Assembly (NCBI RefSeq): GCF_026626705.1
Contig: NZ_JAPNKC010000001.1
Span: 2,542,001-2,606,000 of the forward strand
Reading direction: 5' to 3'
Length of the DNA: 64,000 nucleotides
From: Pyxidicoccus sp. MSG2
Lineage (GTDB): Bacteria > Myxococcota > Myxococcia > Myxococcales > Myxococcaceae
How positions within the stretch are numbered: the stretch's first letter is position 1; each line of letters opens with the position of its first letter. Shown piece by piece: positions 63,639 through 64,000 of this stretch. The translations under genes and the position numbers were made by a program. The notes under the pieces were generated by a model, which worked only from the letters and a program-made list of their open reading frames with translations, was not told where the DNA came from and searched no databases.

Positions 63639-64000
63639 GTGACGGAAGCCAACACCCACCACAAGGCGGACAGCGCGACGGGCCAGGGCCCCCAGCAGGG
63701 ACAGTGGAGCCGGGAGCGCGCGGAGCTCGTGCGGCGCACCATCTGCCCCAAGGGCATCAGCGAGGACGAGTTCGCCCTCTTCATCGAGCAGTGCAAGCGC
63801 AGCGGCCTGGACCCGCTGCTCAAGGAAGCCTTCTGCGTGGCGCGCCGGCAGAACGTGGGCAACCGCGAGCGGCCCAACTGGGTGACGAAGTACGAGTTCC
63901 AGCCTTCCGAGGCCGGCATGCTCGCCCGTGCGGAGCGCTTCCCGGACTTCAGGGGCATCCAGGCGTCCGCCGTATTCGCCGAGGACGAAATCATCGTGGA
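63639..64000 (+). CDS. bet: Bet/RecT-type recombination protein, N-terminal part (cut by window edge)
   Basis: The frame is open to the end of the window (120 complete codons seen). After a polar N-terminus it reads AELVRRTICPKGISEDEF, ALFIEQCKRSGLDPLLKEA and FCVARR. This is the pattern of lambda Bet-family single-strand annealing proteins. Such proteins pair complementary DNA strands in phage-type recombination. GTG at 63639 has an AGGAG site with 6-nt spacing; an in-frame ATG at 63624 overlaps that site and is less likely. The C-terminal part and any exonuclease or Ssb partner lie outside the window, so a prophage origin cannot be judged. Confidence 0.82.
   Translation, partial: MTEANTHHKADSATGQGPQQGQWSRERAELVRRTICPKGISEDEFALFIEQCKRSGLDPLLKEAFCVARRQNVGNRERPNWVTKYEFQPSEAGMLARAERFPDFRGIQASAVFAEDEIIV

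Overview
This window is GC-rich chromosomal DNA, with codon third positions almost all G or C. It most likely comes from a myxobacterium of the Myxococcaceae (Myxococcus, Corallococcus or a close relative). The main evidence is a Lon protease that matches my memory of Myxococcus xanthus LonV closely across its length. Supporting signs are the PEGA-domain Ser/Thr kinase, DUF4388 signalling proteins, many lipoproteins and Cys-rich or RCC1-repeat surface proteins. I see no insertion sequence, rRNA or CRISPR array. There are two tRNA genes. The window opens inside infB and closes inside a bet/recT-type recombinase gene.

Layout. 0-3 kb, minus strand: the rimP-nusA-ylxR-infB translation/transcription operon. 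3-9.3 kb, plus strand: a nitrilase-family amidohydrolase; a tight envelope/signalling operon (FecR lipoprotein, LysM protein, HD-GYP c-di-GMP phosphodiesterase); a DUF971 protein; and a Ser/Thr kinase. 9.3-13 kb, minus: panB-panC-smpB-sspB and a deoxynucleoside kinase. 13.5-24.5 kb, minus: trmL, a giant DUF4388/helical-rod/J-domain/TPR protein of 1844 aa, a receiver-DUF4388-TPR protein, tsaD and rsmA. 24.5-28 kb: a DUF192 protein, a PP2C phosphatase and a convergent amgK-murU pair for cell-wall sugar recycling. 28.3-34.4 kb: reverse transsulfuration genes (cystathionine beta-synthase and gamma-lyase) around a MaoC protein and a secreted purple-acid-type phosphatase, then a divergent crotonase. 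34.5-40 kb: a DUF2147 protein, an rRNA-type methyltransferase, a Cys-rich lipoprotein, and an ECF sigma factor with a zinc-finger/FecR anti-sigma factor. 40-45 kb: a DTW-domain tRNA modifier, rsmE, an M24 aminopeptidase and a DUF2914 membrane protein. 45-50.6 kb, minus: a response regulator-yqgE-bolA-grxD operon and a peptide-type ABC importer without its ATPases. 50.7-54.1 kb: a 21-repeat RCC1 lipoprotein flanked by two near-identical terminator sequences. 54.4-63.2 kb, minus: the proteostasis cluster tRNA-Lys, tRNA-Leu, tig, clpP, clpX, a prolyl oligopeptidase lipoprotein and lonV.

Functional themes. Protein quality control recurs. Trigger factor, ClpP, ClpX and LonV sit in one block, and the ClpX adaptor gene sspB directly follows smpB, which serves the tmRNA tagging system that SspB recognises. 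Ribosome assembly and RNA modification are spread along the window (rimP, rsmA, rsmE, trmL, tsaD, the DTW protein). Envelope sensing is prominent (two FecR proteins, HD-GYP, kinase, PP2C phosphatase). The least conventional genes are the giant rod protein with its receiver-domain neighbour and the RCC1 gene with its duplicated flanks.
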